From Choristoneura fumiferana (taxonomy: Eukaryota > Arthropoda > Insecta > Lepidoptera > Tortricidae): a stretch of DNA of 64,000 nucleotides. Positions 28,891-39,170 of the stretch are shown piece by piece. A program made the position numbers and the translations under genes. The stretch spans positions 6,799,943-6,863,942 of the forward strand of contig NC_133473.1 in NCBI RefSeq assembly GCF_025370935.1, given 5' to 3'. The notes beneath the pieces are model-generated. The model was not told the origin of the DNA. It saw only the letters and a program-made list of their open reading frames with translations, and made no database searches. Within the stretch, counting starts at the first letter, position 1. Every line of letters starts with the position of its first letter.

Positions 28891-31800
28891 CTTAAAGAAA
28901 AGAAAAACTTGTATGTAACTATAAGTAGGTACTTAATTTAGGTTTAAAATTGTGACTGTACATGTTGTTGATACGAGTATGCGACCTTATGATAGCTATG
29001 TCTACGCAACAAATGTGTGTTCATGCAACTCCTCCACCACCACACTAAGAACACAAACCAAGGCACTACACTGACACGTTTGGAACTCAACTAGAGTTCT
29101 TCCTCAGAGTAACACAACTGTTCACCATGCTACCAGTAGACTTACCTACCATCTGTACAGTCACCAGCATTCATATCTGCCACAGCGGAGCGTGCAAAAA
29201 TATATCTGACACGACCTTCCGGCCCTAGAAATAGAGTCGTATCAGATATTTATGCACGCTTGTTGTGTCAGATATTGGTGCTGGTGACTGTACCACTAGC
29301 TAGTTGGGTTTGTGTGATTTCAGAAGAGCGTGGGTATCAGCTGCCCGGGGCTAAAGTAACGCCTGATTCAATATTGTTGTGGCTATATACTTACCTACCT
29401 ATGGCCAGCTTTGACACAATAAGTATTAGAACTTAAATGAGCGAAACCGCTTGAAGATGCGTAAACAAATTGCAAAGACTCCAGATTCAGTTTCTTTCAT
29501 ACATACAAGTACCACTACCATGAATTTACAGTGACCGTACTCGATAGCGACGGCGTAAATTATTTGTATGGAGAATTGTACTGCCCTGTAGTGTAAGTTT
29601 CGGTTACAAAATACGTCTCGATCGCGTTTGCGTTAAAAACTCAATTTGTATGGAAACACGAACATCGCAAACGTTCCGCTAGAGGCGCTGTTAGTGTTTG
29701 CATACAAATTGAGATTTTAACGCGAACGCGATCGAAACGTATTTTGTAACCGAAAACTTACACTAAGGGAATAATTTACGCCGTGGCTATCGAGTACGGT
29801 CACTGTAAACTCATGGTAGTAGTGGTAAGGGGCATTTCTTTGTACCACGGCAGTCGTAAAGTGACAGATATATTTATACGTGGTATCGCCACGAAACTTT
29901 AGATTTACCTGTTCATAGAAAACGTCGTCGGCGTCCTGCCGGTCACAGAAGTCTAGCAATCTATTGCAGACGTTCCTTAAATTTTTGATTTTCTGTTTTT
30001 TGGTTTTTCCAATATTTGTACGATCTACTTCATCTAATCTTAGAGTTCTGTAAAAGAAACACATTCATGTCAACTCTAATATAATAATAGGTATGCATGT
30101 GAGCAGGGGTCAGACAAAAAGTGCGGATGACGTAAAAATGACGTAATCTTGCACACAAGATAATGTTTTTACCCGACTGCCCGAAGGAGGGTTATGTTTT
30201 TATTTAAACTTCCATGTGACATGTAGTAACAAAGTAGCATTCATGAAGTAACAAAATAATCGTAAATAAATCAATGGAATTCAGTGAATAAAATAAATTT
30301 CATATGTTTAATAAAGAGGTTGATAAATGATAAGTGATAATTGTTTATGAAAATCAAAAATACTCTTTGAAATCATCCTATAAGTGGTTTGACGTCATCG
30401 GCACTTTTTGTCCGACCCCTGCATGTGAGCAATAGGAAAAGGAACTGTGCTTAAGAGTACGGTCAAGGCTTTAATGCATGAGTCACCATGGAACCTTTTC
30501 AAAGCAAAAGTCATTACGATTTTCCTTATTAATTAATGCGATGTCACTATATAACGTTTTCCTAGGTACTGTGAAATGGTTCCAGGTGCCTAATAAATTA
30601 AATTCTTGAACCGTACCTACTTCAAAAATGCTGATGCGACAAAGTGCTCAAAAGTATCAATTTTTTTTCGAACGGACCGTTTGTTGCTCATAGTTGTTCT
30701 TTATTATAGGTAAATAGCGGATCAATTTTGTTGATTCTTTTGTCCTATCAGATATTATTTAATACCTAACTAGTGAATTGAAATTTCGGTTTAGTTTCAA
30801 TTTCGGCAGAATATCTGGTGAAACTAGGAATAAAACCGAAGTTGGGTTCGTGGGCTTTCGTGCGACACTCGGGCGGGAGCAATGAGGTACACAGAAGCGA
30901 AATATCGCTAGATGGCGTTAGTATCGTGAGGTCCGTTTGACGTTTGACGTTTGCTTGCGATTGGCTCATTTAGTTATTTAACCAATCACGAGCAAAGTTC
31001 AAACGGACCTCACGGATATTTCGCCTCCGTGAAAACCACATGAAAACCCTTATTGGCGTCGTGGAGCTACTTAATGGCTCTGCCTTACTGCTTGGCTAAT
31101 TTAGTTATTTAACCAATCACGAGCAAACGTCAAACGGACCTCACGGATATTTCGCCTCCGTGAAAACCACGTGAAAACCCTTATTGGCGTCGTGCAGCTA
31201 CCTAATGGCTCTGCCTTACTGCATTTCGAAGCTGCATGATTATTTTGCATCAATTAGATTAGGTATAAATTAAGTTGTGTACCTAATCTAAATGATGCGA
31301 AATAACCATACTAATAACCATAAAGAACCATATAATGTAATGTCTTAAGCTTTCGTGATTTTCACTCATAGTCAAATAGTCAAAATGCCACGCAAAGGAC
31401 TACTCGTGACCACGGCCACTGTAATGTTGCCGAAACGTCGTGTGTGTTAGCGTGATAAGTCCTGTGCGTGGTATTTTGACCATATCCATAATGTCGATGG
31501 AAATGGGTCGATGGGTCCCCCTGGGCAACTCTTTAAAATCATGAGTTTCTCCATGTGGTTATAATTCATAGAGCGTATTTTTGTAGTAATTATTATATTA
31601 CTTAGTAGCATACCATAACAGATTTTTAGGAAACTCTGCCACTGTTGTCTCTTGGACAACGGGAAATAATACCAAACAAGAAAAAGTTGATCGATTCAAA
31701 TCACGCAGATTTAAAAATATATAAGTACACTATAATTCCTCGAATAATGGTTCTGTTCCGGTTTCAGCCGACTCAAATCAGACTGAAATTCAGTCTTATT

Positions 31801-32768
31801 TTCTCTTGGTAACTAGGTATTAGTATTTTTTTACACGTAGGCCAAATAAAATTTAACCTTATGTTAATGTCATACGTAAAGATTCTGACATGGAAAAACT
31901 TTTCTCAGTAAGTACAGTCAGCATCAAAGTAGCGGATCATTTTTTAACTTTATCGTATGTCGTATTAGCACATTTGTCACATTTGTATGCTGTAAAACGA
32001 CAAAGTACTAAAATATGCAGCCACTTTTGATGCTGACCGACCGTAGCGTAAATTAGCACTGTCATCGTTCATCCACCATTACTTCTCATTTTTGCAGGTG
32101 GTAGGACCTTGTGCAAGGTCCGCCCGGATTGCTACCACCATCTTGCTCGCTAATCCTGCCGTGAAGCAGCAGTGCTTGCACTGTTGTGTTTCGGCGTGGA
32201 GAGTAAGACAGCCGGTGAAATTACTGGCACTTGAGGTATCCCATCTTAGACCTCTAGGTTGGCAACGCATCTGCAATACCCCTGGTGTTGCAGATGTTTA
32301 TGGGCAGTGGTGATCTCTTACCATCAGGAGACATGATGGTATGGATGGCAAACGAGCAAGTGTCGCTTGCCATCCAGTCGAATAAAAAATAAGAATAAAT
32401 ATTTTTGTTTTCTAGAATGTTTTACCGTACAACGGCGAAACCTACTAGACACTGGCAAAATTGTCTTCCGATGGACAGAGCCATAACCATATTTACAATA
32501 AAAAAAAACTAAATTAACTACTGTGCGGCAAGTGTCATGTAATAGATATAGAAAACGCTCGCGTTGCGGCCACTCGCGCGTAGTCCATAAGCTAGGTCTT
32601 AAATAATTTGAGCCTTGATTTGAATTATTTAATGACATACTTGATAACTTTGGGTTTGCTCATTATGTCCGCTTCCTTCTCATCCATATGCATGGCCGTC
32701 GCCCAAATATTCTTAAAGAGTTTTCTGCGTTCAGCGTAACTTTCTTCTTTTGTCATCAGTTTTTCCAT
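28471..32768 (-). CDS. Unrecognised basic protein gene, three exons, 228 aa
   Basis: I do not recognise the family. Three exons (32,641-32,768, 29,909-30,047 and 28,471-28,890) join with fitting phases and standard GT-AG sites. The protein starts MEKLMTKEESYAERRKLFKN. It has a helical, charged N-terminal half (residues 1-90, including WATAMHMDEKEADIM and LLDFCDRQDADDVFYEQ). A low-complexity tail of about 139 residues follows, very rich in Lys, Arg, Ser and Thr (KPKKTKTKTKRKMKKAKS), probably disordered and nuclear or nucleic-acid binding. TTTATT near 28,164 would give an AATAAA poly(A) signal about 300 bases after the stop on this strand. The upstream frame is open for about 17 more codons (CCYNWILCDGCGIGV), so an earlier exon is possible. 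Confidence 0.65.
29156..29292. mobile_element. MITE, ACAGTCACCAGCA family (TA-flanked)
   Basis: TACAGTCACCAGCATTCATA at the left and GGTGCTGGTGACTGTA at the right. Internal CGGCCCTAGAAATAGAGTCG is shared by the other copies. Confidence 0.85.
29511..29827. mobile_element. Large hairpin MITE, about 317 bp
   Basis: Outer arms ACCACTACCATGAATTTACA and its near-complement. Inner arms include GTGACCGTACTCGATAGC, TTTCGGTTACAAAATACGT and GATCGCGTTTGCGTTAAAA with their complements. It lies in intron 2 of the basic-protein gene, close to exon 2. Confidence 0.85.
29909..30047 (-). CDS. Basic protein gene, exon 2
   Basis: Acceptor TTTCTTTTACAG, donor GAACAG followed by GTAAAT. It encodes TLRLDEVDRTNIGKTKKQKI followed by KNLRNVCNRLLDFCDRQ, ending DDVFYEQ. 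The length of 139 bases fits phase 2 to phase 0. Confidence 0.7.
30104..30421. mobile_element. hAT-like MITE with 8-bp target duplication CATGTGAG
   Basis: Terminal inverted repeats start CAGGGGTCAGACAAAAAGTG, with GATGACGT just inside. CATGTGAG is directly repeated at 30,096-30,103 and 30,422-30,429. CAGGG ends with an 8-bp duplication are typical of hAT elements. It is 318 bp and non-coding. Confidence 0.9.
30928..31012. mobile_element. Hairpin element overlapping a tandem duplication
   Basis: TGAGGTCCGTTTGACGTTTG at the left and CAAACGGACCTCA at the right, with GATTGGCT/AACCAATC inside. Confidence 0.7.
30961..31222. repeat. Tandem duplication, 2 x 131 bp
   Basis: Unit 1 (30,961-31,091) and unit 2 (31,092-31,222) both carry TTTAGTTATTTAACCAATCA, ACGGATATTTCGCCTCCGTG and ATGGCTCTGCCTTACTGC. 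They differ at only a handful of positions. Confidence 0.88.
31913..32042. mobile_element. MITE with ACAGTCAGCATCAAA ends
   Basis: GTACAGTCAGCATCAAAGTA at the left is inversely related to CCACTTTTGATGCTGACCG at the right. Confidence 0.65.
32092..32403 (+). mobile_element. 5'-truncated retroelement, GGCAAACGAGCAAGTGG family
   Basis: It starts GCAGGTGGTAGGACCTTGTG and ends in an A/T-rich tail (AATAAAAAATAAGAATAAAT). It is inserted between CTTCTCATTTTT and GTTTTCTAGAATG of another repeat, which is uninterrupted at 27,461-27,592. The left half translates to KVRPDCYHHLA-type residues, so it may derive from a LINE ORF. Confidence 0.7.
32641..32768 (-). CDS. Basic protein gene, exon 1
   Basis: ATG at 32,768. 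It encodes MEKLMTKEESYAERRKLFKN followed by IWATAMHMDEKEADIMSKPK. Donor ATCAA followed by GTATGT, phase 2. Confidence 0.6.
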
Positions 32769-33171
32769 AACTCCGATCCCGCACCCATCACAAAGTATCC
32801 AGTTGTAGCAACATTTAAAAATATTTTACATTGTTTTTTTTATGATTTTTAAAATTATTTTACATTTTTTTTGCTTGATTGCCTTGCAGTTTTGAGTGAC
32901 TTTTGAATTTGATTGACAAGAGGGCTGCGTGATCTATGTCTATGATCTATGGTGAAAAAAAGGTGTTGTTCATGCAGTTTGCAATGGATATAAAAAAGTT
33001 TTGCAGTGTTCGGACAAACTTTCAAAGTGAGCCTTGTGTTCAACTGTTAGTTATACTAACTTTAAGTTAGTTAATAACTTCGCTTGCATCCCAGCAACTT
33101 TACGCCTTCCTGGGCTGAAAAGTGGCCTACGTTAAGAAGGGTTAATAAAGTTTTCTCCTAACTAACTAACT

Positions 33172-33341
33172 AGTTTGGTTCAGTGACCCAAAATGAGTCT
33201 TGGCCTCCGAAACGAGAGCTTGCCACTTAACCCGATCCTGCGCAACTTCACGCCAATTGCTGGCTTGAAGCTGTCGTAGATCCGCCATCACAGCATCAGC
33301 CCAGCGATACTTCGGCCGACTAACCGGAGTTTTCTTCTGGG
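33172..33341 (-). pseudogene. LINE ORF2 C-terminal fragment
   Basis: On the minus strand it reads RPKYRWADAVMADLRQLQAS, then NWREVAQDRVKWQALVSEAK and THFGSLNQ, close to a stop. The pattern W-R..AQDR..W..LV.EAKTHFG is the familiar end of an insect LINE polyprotein. Confidence 0.75.
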
Positions 33342-33447
33342 AAATGAAATACGAAATCGATTAATAAATTCCAGCGATTACTTACCCCCTACAAACTACA
33401 TTATTTTAACGAACAATCCTACAAAGTTTAGTTAAGTAATACTTAGT

Positions 33448-33594
33448 ACAGTCCCCACCATCAATAGGCACCTGATACAGACACAACAAAGCGTGCATAA
33501 TACATCAACGACTATTTATTATTCCGGTACGACCGTCTCAGATTGTTTTGCACGCTCCGTTGTGCCAGATGTGCAGACCATACATTGGCGCTCA
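33448..33594. mobile_element. MITE, ACAGTCACCAGCA family, diverged
   Basis: TACAGTCCCCACCATCAATA, GACACAACAAAGCGTGCATA and TTTGCACGCTCCGTTGTGCC are shared with the other copies. The right end is degraded. Confidence 0.7.
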
Positions 33595-33765
33595 TACGCT
33601 GACTTATTTACGTACACATGAATAAAATACCCTACTGAACATAAAAATCATCACCACCAGCCGAACGTTCACAGCTGGACGCACAGAGTACGTACATTTA
33701 ATAGAGCTGGACGGTCTCCCTCGAAGAACATCACTGTGTCCGATGCTGATGCTAATATTATTTAA

Positions 33766-33826
33766 TTCGACAGTGAGAAGGACGGTATGATACGAACTTC
33801 GATTTTCCAATTTCGTAGTAGCACCC
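33766..33826. mobile_element. Half copy of the GGGCTACTACGAA hairpin MITE
   Basis: AATTCGACAGTGAGAAGGAC, then GATACGAACTTCGATTTTCC and TTCGTAGTAGC. Only the right arm is recognisable. Confidence 0.65.
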
Positions 33827-33842
33827 CCGCGCCACTCGCATT

Positions 33843-34132
33843 CTTCGATAACCTAACCAACAAAAAAATTGAAAACCCCGAAATTGTCACTTCAAAGTTC
33901 AATATCTCAAAAACGGCTGAACCGATTTTGATAAAACATTTATTTAGGTATTTATTTTCATTTATTTATTTCTTTCTTGTCTAAGAACCATCGCTAAAAG
34001 CCCTTTTTTAAATAAAAAAACCCGCATTCAAATCGGGTTACCCGTTTAAGAGCTACGGTGCCCAGACAGACACACAGGCACACATAGCGGTCAAACTTAT
34101 AACCCCTCTTTTTGCGCCGGGGGTTAAAAACC
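33843..34132 (+). repeat. Dispersed repeat, GATAACCTAACCAACAAAAA family, copy 1
   Basis: It shares CACTTCAAAGTTCAATATCT, AAAACGGCTGAACCGATTTT and TTTAAGAGCTACGGTGCC with 42,796-43,046. Both end in ACACACATAGCGGTCAAACT. Confidence 0.75.
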
Positions 34133-34541
34133 AAAGACTAAATAAATGAAACACTTCAACTTTACATAAGTAGTAGAAGTAACGAATGTAATACCTCCAA
34201 CATCGCCTTAGGTATGTGTAGCAGGAAAGCAACAAGTCCCTATGACTCGACAATGGCTGTGCGATGCGAAACGCTCAGTCAGCAGTCGGCACTCGGTGAT
34301 ATAACTTTCTCAACTCGCGAAAACTACAATTACGATTTATATTACACAAAAATAAGTCTGTGATAGGCCTCGAACAAGTACCTATCTTACATTACATGCT
34401 TGTTTATGAGACGAAATGTTCCTCTTTATTATTATTATAAACGTCCATTCCGTTCCGTTCCGGTCACAACATGGATTTAGTTAATAAATTATCTATAATT
34501 TCACAATTTAGCCTCTTAAAACATTTATTTTCGTGTCGCAT

Positions 34542-34847
34542 ATGAGGTTCGCTTGGTCGCTTCAAGCGGCCGTTCTGTTAGCTACATCTTGGTGTTGCCA
34601 TGCCATCATGCAAGATAAATATGACCCGAACACACTCTGGGTCGCCCTCAACGAGCTGGGAGAGGGGAACATATTCCAAGTATACCCTAGACTGCTGGCT
34701 GAGATACTGCTCCAGGAAGAAGCAGCGAGGCAAGAAGGTGATACAAGTGAAGCGGAGAAACTCGTCCTGCCCAGCGATAAGGAATGGAGACTTCAGCAAT
34801 ATTTCTATCTGGTTGCTATGCAGAAAAATTTGGAAATGGAACAGCAA
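34542..34847 (+). CDS. Putative secreted protein, first coding exon, family unknown
   Basis: I do not recognise it. From the ATG at 34,542 it reads MRFAWSLQAAVLLATSWCCH, a plausible signal peptide (basic start, hydrophobic core, likely cleavage after CCHA). An acidic, helical stretch follows, including YDPNTLWVALNELGEGNIFQ and VYPRLLAEILLQEEAARQEG, and ending QKNLEMEQQ. The likely donor is CAGCAA followed by GTATTT in phase 0. Without splicing the frame runs on to 34,943 through low-complexity sequence. The next exon is not certain. A candidate acceptor at 41,576 would add RGCK and a stop. It could be a peptide precursor or a small secreted protein. It does not join the NSUN7-like gene in phase. 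Confidence 0.5.
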
Positions 34848-34983
34848 GTATTTTCACAAGTTTTTTTCGATGTCTCCCTCGTGTTTCAAATTTACGCACA
34901 CACAGGCACACACACAAACACAAACTTTCGCTTAGCGTGGTAGACTAACGGCTTAATTTATGACCTTGTGTAAATTTTGTTTG

Positions 34984-35140
34984 AAATTTGCCATAAGCTT
35001 TACGGTCAAGCAAAATATCGTGAGGAAACCTCCACACACCTACGTCGTGTGAAGTTCCCAATCCGCACTGGGAAGTACGGCTCAAATTCACTGATTCTGA
35101 GAGAAGGAATCTGCCTAGTAGTGGGACGTGTAGATAGGCC
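34984..35140 (+). repeat. SINE fragment (HaSE-like)
   Basis: AGCTTTACGGTCAAGCAAAA, TATCGTGAGGAAACCTCCAC and AGTTCCCAATCCGCACTGGG, then CTGCCTAGTAGTGGGACG. It sits 140 bases after the secreted-protein exon. Confidence 0.7.
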
Positions 35141-35725
35141 GATATTTATAATGTAGGTATTATTTGTATATAACTGCTCTGTCGATGGCACTGAATGGCT
35201 TATCAGGGTAGAACTTTTTCGCTGCAAATGTCGTGTTGACGTATCCAAGTTATGTGAAAGAAATAATCGTGAAGTTAACAGAAAAGGTTTCGCGCTAGTA
35301 TCCGATTTAGTTTTCTTGACTCTAGGTCTATGATTGTAGATTCTTTTTACCTACGTATTAACGGTTACAGTTTCCAAGAAAAAATGGAAAAAATTCATTC
35401 AGTTGGGTGGTTTTCATTGACGCACAAATGTAAAGGCCTTGGTATTTAATGATATGAGAATGATATTGAAAAGCGTGACAAAGCAGTCTTACATAAATAG
35501 AAACCAATTATTATATCATAAACGTATGCACGAGTATCTGCGTATTTTACATACAGTCGAGAGTAAAAACATTATATAATTTTTACTTGCATCACTTTTA
35601 AAATATTCCCGTGTACCTGAATACGAGTACATATAAATCGTTGTATGAACTCTGAAATAATTTTATTGAATATATTCAATTAAAGAAACTGAATCGCTCA
35701 CTTTATGATGTTAATATTCCATAGC

Positions 35726-35886
35726 TACAGTCATCAGCACCAATACCTGACACAATAAGCGTACTTATGCACAGTCTTATCATATATTTATGTATATATC
35801 TGATAAGACTCTATTTCTAGGGCCGGAAGGACGTGTCATATTTTTGCACGCTCCGCTGTGGCAGATATTAATGCTTGTGACTGTAC
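35726..35886. mobile_element. MITE, ACAGTCACCAGCA family
   Basis: CTACAGTCATCAGCACCAAT at the left, GCTTGTGACTGTA at the right, and internal TCTATTTCTAGGGCCGGAAG. Confidence 0.8.
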
Positions 35887-36231
35887 ATCTATCAATAAAA
35901 TCATCATTAAGTTTAATATGAAAAGTTTTTGCTAAAAATTCCATTTGTGATACAAGATTTTTTTGCTGACTGTACTTGTATTTGTCAACCAAACTACATT
36001 TGCATACCAAATTTCAAGTCGATGCCATTAACCGTCGAAGAGTTCCGCCTGTAGAGACGTTCCTGACCAGACTACCAGGTGTCACTACCAAATTATTATA
36101 TTGTCACGCAATTTACATAAGTATTCCAAATTTCAAGTCAATCGAACCACTGGAAGTTGGTCGAATTTAACTTATAAGATTTTATTACAGACAGACAGAC
36201 AACGGGACAAGTGAAACTAAATAAAAACTTT

Positions 36232-36400
36232 TTTTTTATTGCTTGAGTAAATAGCAGCCTAAGGTATAAAATAAACCTAAACTTGGATGATTCCGTATAA
36301 AATACGAAATCCTTAGAAAAATATTACTTATTTTTTTCATAATGGTTACGGAACCCTTTTTTGGGCCAAGAGCGTGTCGGGCTCTTGGCCGGTTTGTTAA
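36232..36400 (+). mobile_element. Partial AGGGTTCCGTAG-family element (right end)
   Basis: GAGTAAATAGCAGCCTAAGG, GATTCCGTATAAAATACGAA and ATTACTTATTTTTTTCATAA are shared with 40,850-41,357 and 48,980-49,128. It ends GGCTCTTGGCCGGTTTG. Confidence 0.7.
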
Positions 36401-37092
36401 AGTAGTAAGTGACGATTCGCACTTCCACTGTACATCTTCGGGTGTTCTCAATAGGTGCTAATAGAATAGGGATAAATAAGGATACTACCATTTTATCTTA
36501 GCCCTTAACACATGACTTAGAGTTAGGTGCTTTCAATGCTGTTTTACCCCCAACGTAAAAAGAGGGGTGTTATTAAATTTGACGCCAATGTCTGTCAGGC
36601 ATTGTAGCTCTCAAACGGGTGGACGGAGTTCGATGCCAATTTTTTACATGAAAGCGACAGGTTTTCTTGCGGTGGTTCTTATATGTATACCTAATATGTT
36701 TAATTAGAATCGGTTGGGCTCAATAATGGCTCTGGCTATTATTGAGATATTGAACTTTGAAATGACAATCGGGGGTTTTCAACTTTTCTAAGTTGGTTAA
36801 GTTACTAGGTTAATAGTGACGTCACAGCTTCCTATTCCTATACAAAATCTATGTGCATAATCAAGTTTTAACAGCTCTTACAGTATTCAAAGATTTATAA
36901 TTTTATCTACCCAATTTGAACCTTTTTGTTTGGTTTACATGCATGTAGGTCGCTAGGGCGGCTCGACCCTGACCCGAGAAGCATAGGTTCCGTATGTTAC
37001 CATACGGAAATAACCTACCGGCTTATCTTAAGATGATCGGCAATGTGCTTACGGTTTACAAATGAAGTATATGCCAAGCGAAGCATAGGCAC

Positions 37093-37405
37093 CAGCAGGG
37101 CTACTACGAATTCCGAAAATCGAAGTTCGTGTCGGTCCCTCTGACACTTTTACTATATATACCACGCGCCATATAAATCTGCTTAAAAGTTCATTACTAA
37201 TACTCAGTTTTGACGCATTTTTGAGATATATTTTTTTATGCGACGTCTTTACGTTACTCCGTATTATACCTTTATAGTTTTTGTGGTACTAGTCGTGGCA
37301 ATGAAATTTTAGGCAAAGTTAGGCGGCGGAAGGTAGGTATAGTACGAGAGCGAGAGGGACGATACGATTCGAACTTCGATTTTCGAACTTCGAAATAGGC
37401 CCTCT
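37093..37405. mobile_element. GGGCTACTACGAA hairpin MITE split by an insertion
   Basis: The left arm (GCAGGGCTACTACGAATTCC) and right arm (GAGAGCGAGAGGGACGATAC, ending CGAACTTCGAAATAGGCCCT) are separated by about 200 bp of unrelated AT-rich sequence (about 37,156-37,340), where other copies have a short loop. Confidence 0.75.
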
Positions 37406-37493
37406 TAATATGAGTCGTGCCAACTCGAATCCCTCCGGGTTACCTGAACACCACTGCCCAGATCTTACATCCGCCTTTCCTTCACTCACCGCT

Positions 37494-37729
37494 TTAAGCC
37501 CCGTTTCCAGTAATAATGTGCGTGGATGTGTTGCGATAACTGTGTTTTTCATTAACCAATAGAAACGCTTCATTTACCTTGCCTCGCTCCGCTCAGCTGT
37601 TTCCACCAGAGATGTGCTGTGCGAAGATGTGTAAATAAAGCGTTTCTATTGGTTAATGATATGTTAATGAGAAACACATTCCTCGCAACACATCCTTGCA
37701 CATTATTGGTGGAAACAGAGCTTTAAAGT
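37494..37729. mobile_element. Hairpin MITE, GTTTCCACCA family, about 236 bp
   Basis: AAGCCCCGTTTCCAGTAATA at the left and TTATTGGTGGAAACAGAGCT at the right. Inner arms GTGTTTTTCATTAACCAATA and GAAACGC with complements flank a GCCTCGCTCCGCTCAGCTG loop. Confidence 0.82.
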
Positions 37730-38148
37730 AGTGTCTTCTTTGTCACGGGTTGTCTACCAAATATTTTCACGCCACACCACTGATAGGCACCTATTTTATG
37801 TGCATTCATCAACTAAGAACACGTGTCTCTATTATACATTCTGGACAAAGATGAATACTCGTAGAACGTGTTGATTAGGGCATTACTAACCTAACATGCA
37901 CAAAGCCTGTTACCAAACGCAGAAGTGATTATGATGTGGGATTTACAGTCGCAATAGGTACATTTATTTTATTTTTTTATTCATCTAATCAAATAAATTA
38001 CAACATCAGAACATTCCTGAGAGGAACTCTACTCGGTATTTCGATCATTATGATGAGAGTAGAGTCACGTTGTATTATGTATTAGCGTATAGGATTAGCC
38101 AAGAACGAAATAAGTTAGGTGTGCGAGTATGTTTTACTTTGACATTAT

Positions 38149-38368
38149 CCATATCCATACTAATATTATAAATGCGAAAGTGTGTTTGTGTGTTTGTCCG
38201 TCTTTCACGACGTAACGGAGCTACGGATCGACGTGATTTTTGGCATAGATATAGTTTATGGGCCCGAGAGTGACATAGACTACTTTTTATACCGGAAAAA
38301 TGCAGTTCCCGAGGGAACAGCGCGCGAAAACCGAATACCACGCGGGCGGAGCCGCGGGCAAAAGCTAT
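38149..38368 (+). mobile_element. Lep1-like (Helitron-like) repeat
   Basis: CCATACTAATATTATAAATG, then GCGAAAGTGTGTTTGTGTGT, CTTTTTATACCGGAAAAATG and GCGGGCGGAGCCGCGGGCAA. It has the same layout as 15,111-15,342. Confidence 0.65.
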
Positions 38369-38515
38369 AGTACCTAATAATTATTTAATAATAATTTTAC
38401 ATTGAAAATTTGCACACCTACATGTAGGTTGAATACGCATGTACCAATATTTGTATTTTAAGACCGTGTAACCGTATTCATACAAATAAATATTTATGAT
38501 TTCTGACAAAGGTTC

Positions 38516-38736
38516 AAAGCGCTCGGTTGTTTTGTGCGATAAACGCTGCGTTAAAGGCAATGCGTTTGACGCAGATAATTTAATTAAATTTACTAAACAT
38601 TGTTTTAAGCGGTGAGCGCAGCGGCAAACGCATGATTGATAATTAGATTACGTGCATTGTGATTGGTTAGATTTGATGTGCGTCAAACGCATTACGTATA
38701 ACGCAGCGTTTATCGCATAAAAGAACCGAGCGCTTT
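38516..38736. mobile_element. Hairpin MITE, AAAGCGCTCGGTT arms
   Basis: AAAGCGCTCGGTTGTTTTGT and GCGATAAACGCTGCGTTA, then AATGCGTTTGACGCA, pair with a right arm ending GAACCGAGCGCTTT. Confidence 0.85.
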
Positions 38737-38883
38737 AATTCAAAATTCAAATTCAAATCATTTATTTCATGTAACAAAGACACATAATATATTAGTAGGT
38801 AAATACACTAATTCGGACTAATCGGACAGGTCCTAGAAATAGGTACCTACTATGCATCTCAGTTATTTTCCAAATCAAATAGA

Positions 38884-38995
38884 CTGGCAAACGAGCAAGT
38901 GGATCACTTGATGTTAACGCCAGCACTACGAGTCCACCGCTCATGGACACCCGCAACCCACAACTCGAGTTGCATTGTCACTAGGATGAGTACGC
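38884..38995 (-). repeat. Partial copy of the GGCAAACGAGCAAGTGG-family repeat
   Basis: TGGCAAACGAGCAAGTGGAT at its start, then CTCATGGACACCCGCAACCC. It directly abuts the MITE at 39,002. Confidence 0.55.
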
Positions 38996-39001
38996 GGCTG
39001 T

Positions 39002-39170
39002 AAGGGCCAGTACAGACGGACTGCGTTCCAACTGCAACGTAACCGCAACTGCCGACTGCCCAAACATTTTTCGTTGCAGTTCGATTGCAGTCGGCACAAC
39101 TGCACTCTGACTGCAATTGAAATGTATGGGCAGTTGGCAGTTAGAATGCAGTCCGTCTGTACTGGCCCTA
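39002..39170. mobile_element. Hairpin MITE, AGGGCCAGTACAGACGGAC arms
   Basis: AAGGGCCAGTACAGACGGAC at the left and GTCCGTCTGTACTGGCCCT at the right are exact complements. The interior is built of GCAACTG/CAGTTGC-type repeats. Confidence 0.88.

Noticed and set aside
28333..28918. 160-codon hydrophobic plus-strand frame near 28.4-28.9 kb
   Set aside because: Antisense to the lysine-rich exon 3 on the minus strand, whose AAG/AAA codons read as Leu/Phe on the other strand.
34533..34541. Upstream GTG start for the secreted-protein exon
   Set aside because: Eukaryotic initiation favours the ATG at 34,542, which also gives the better signal peptide.
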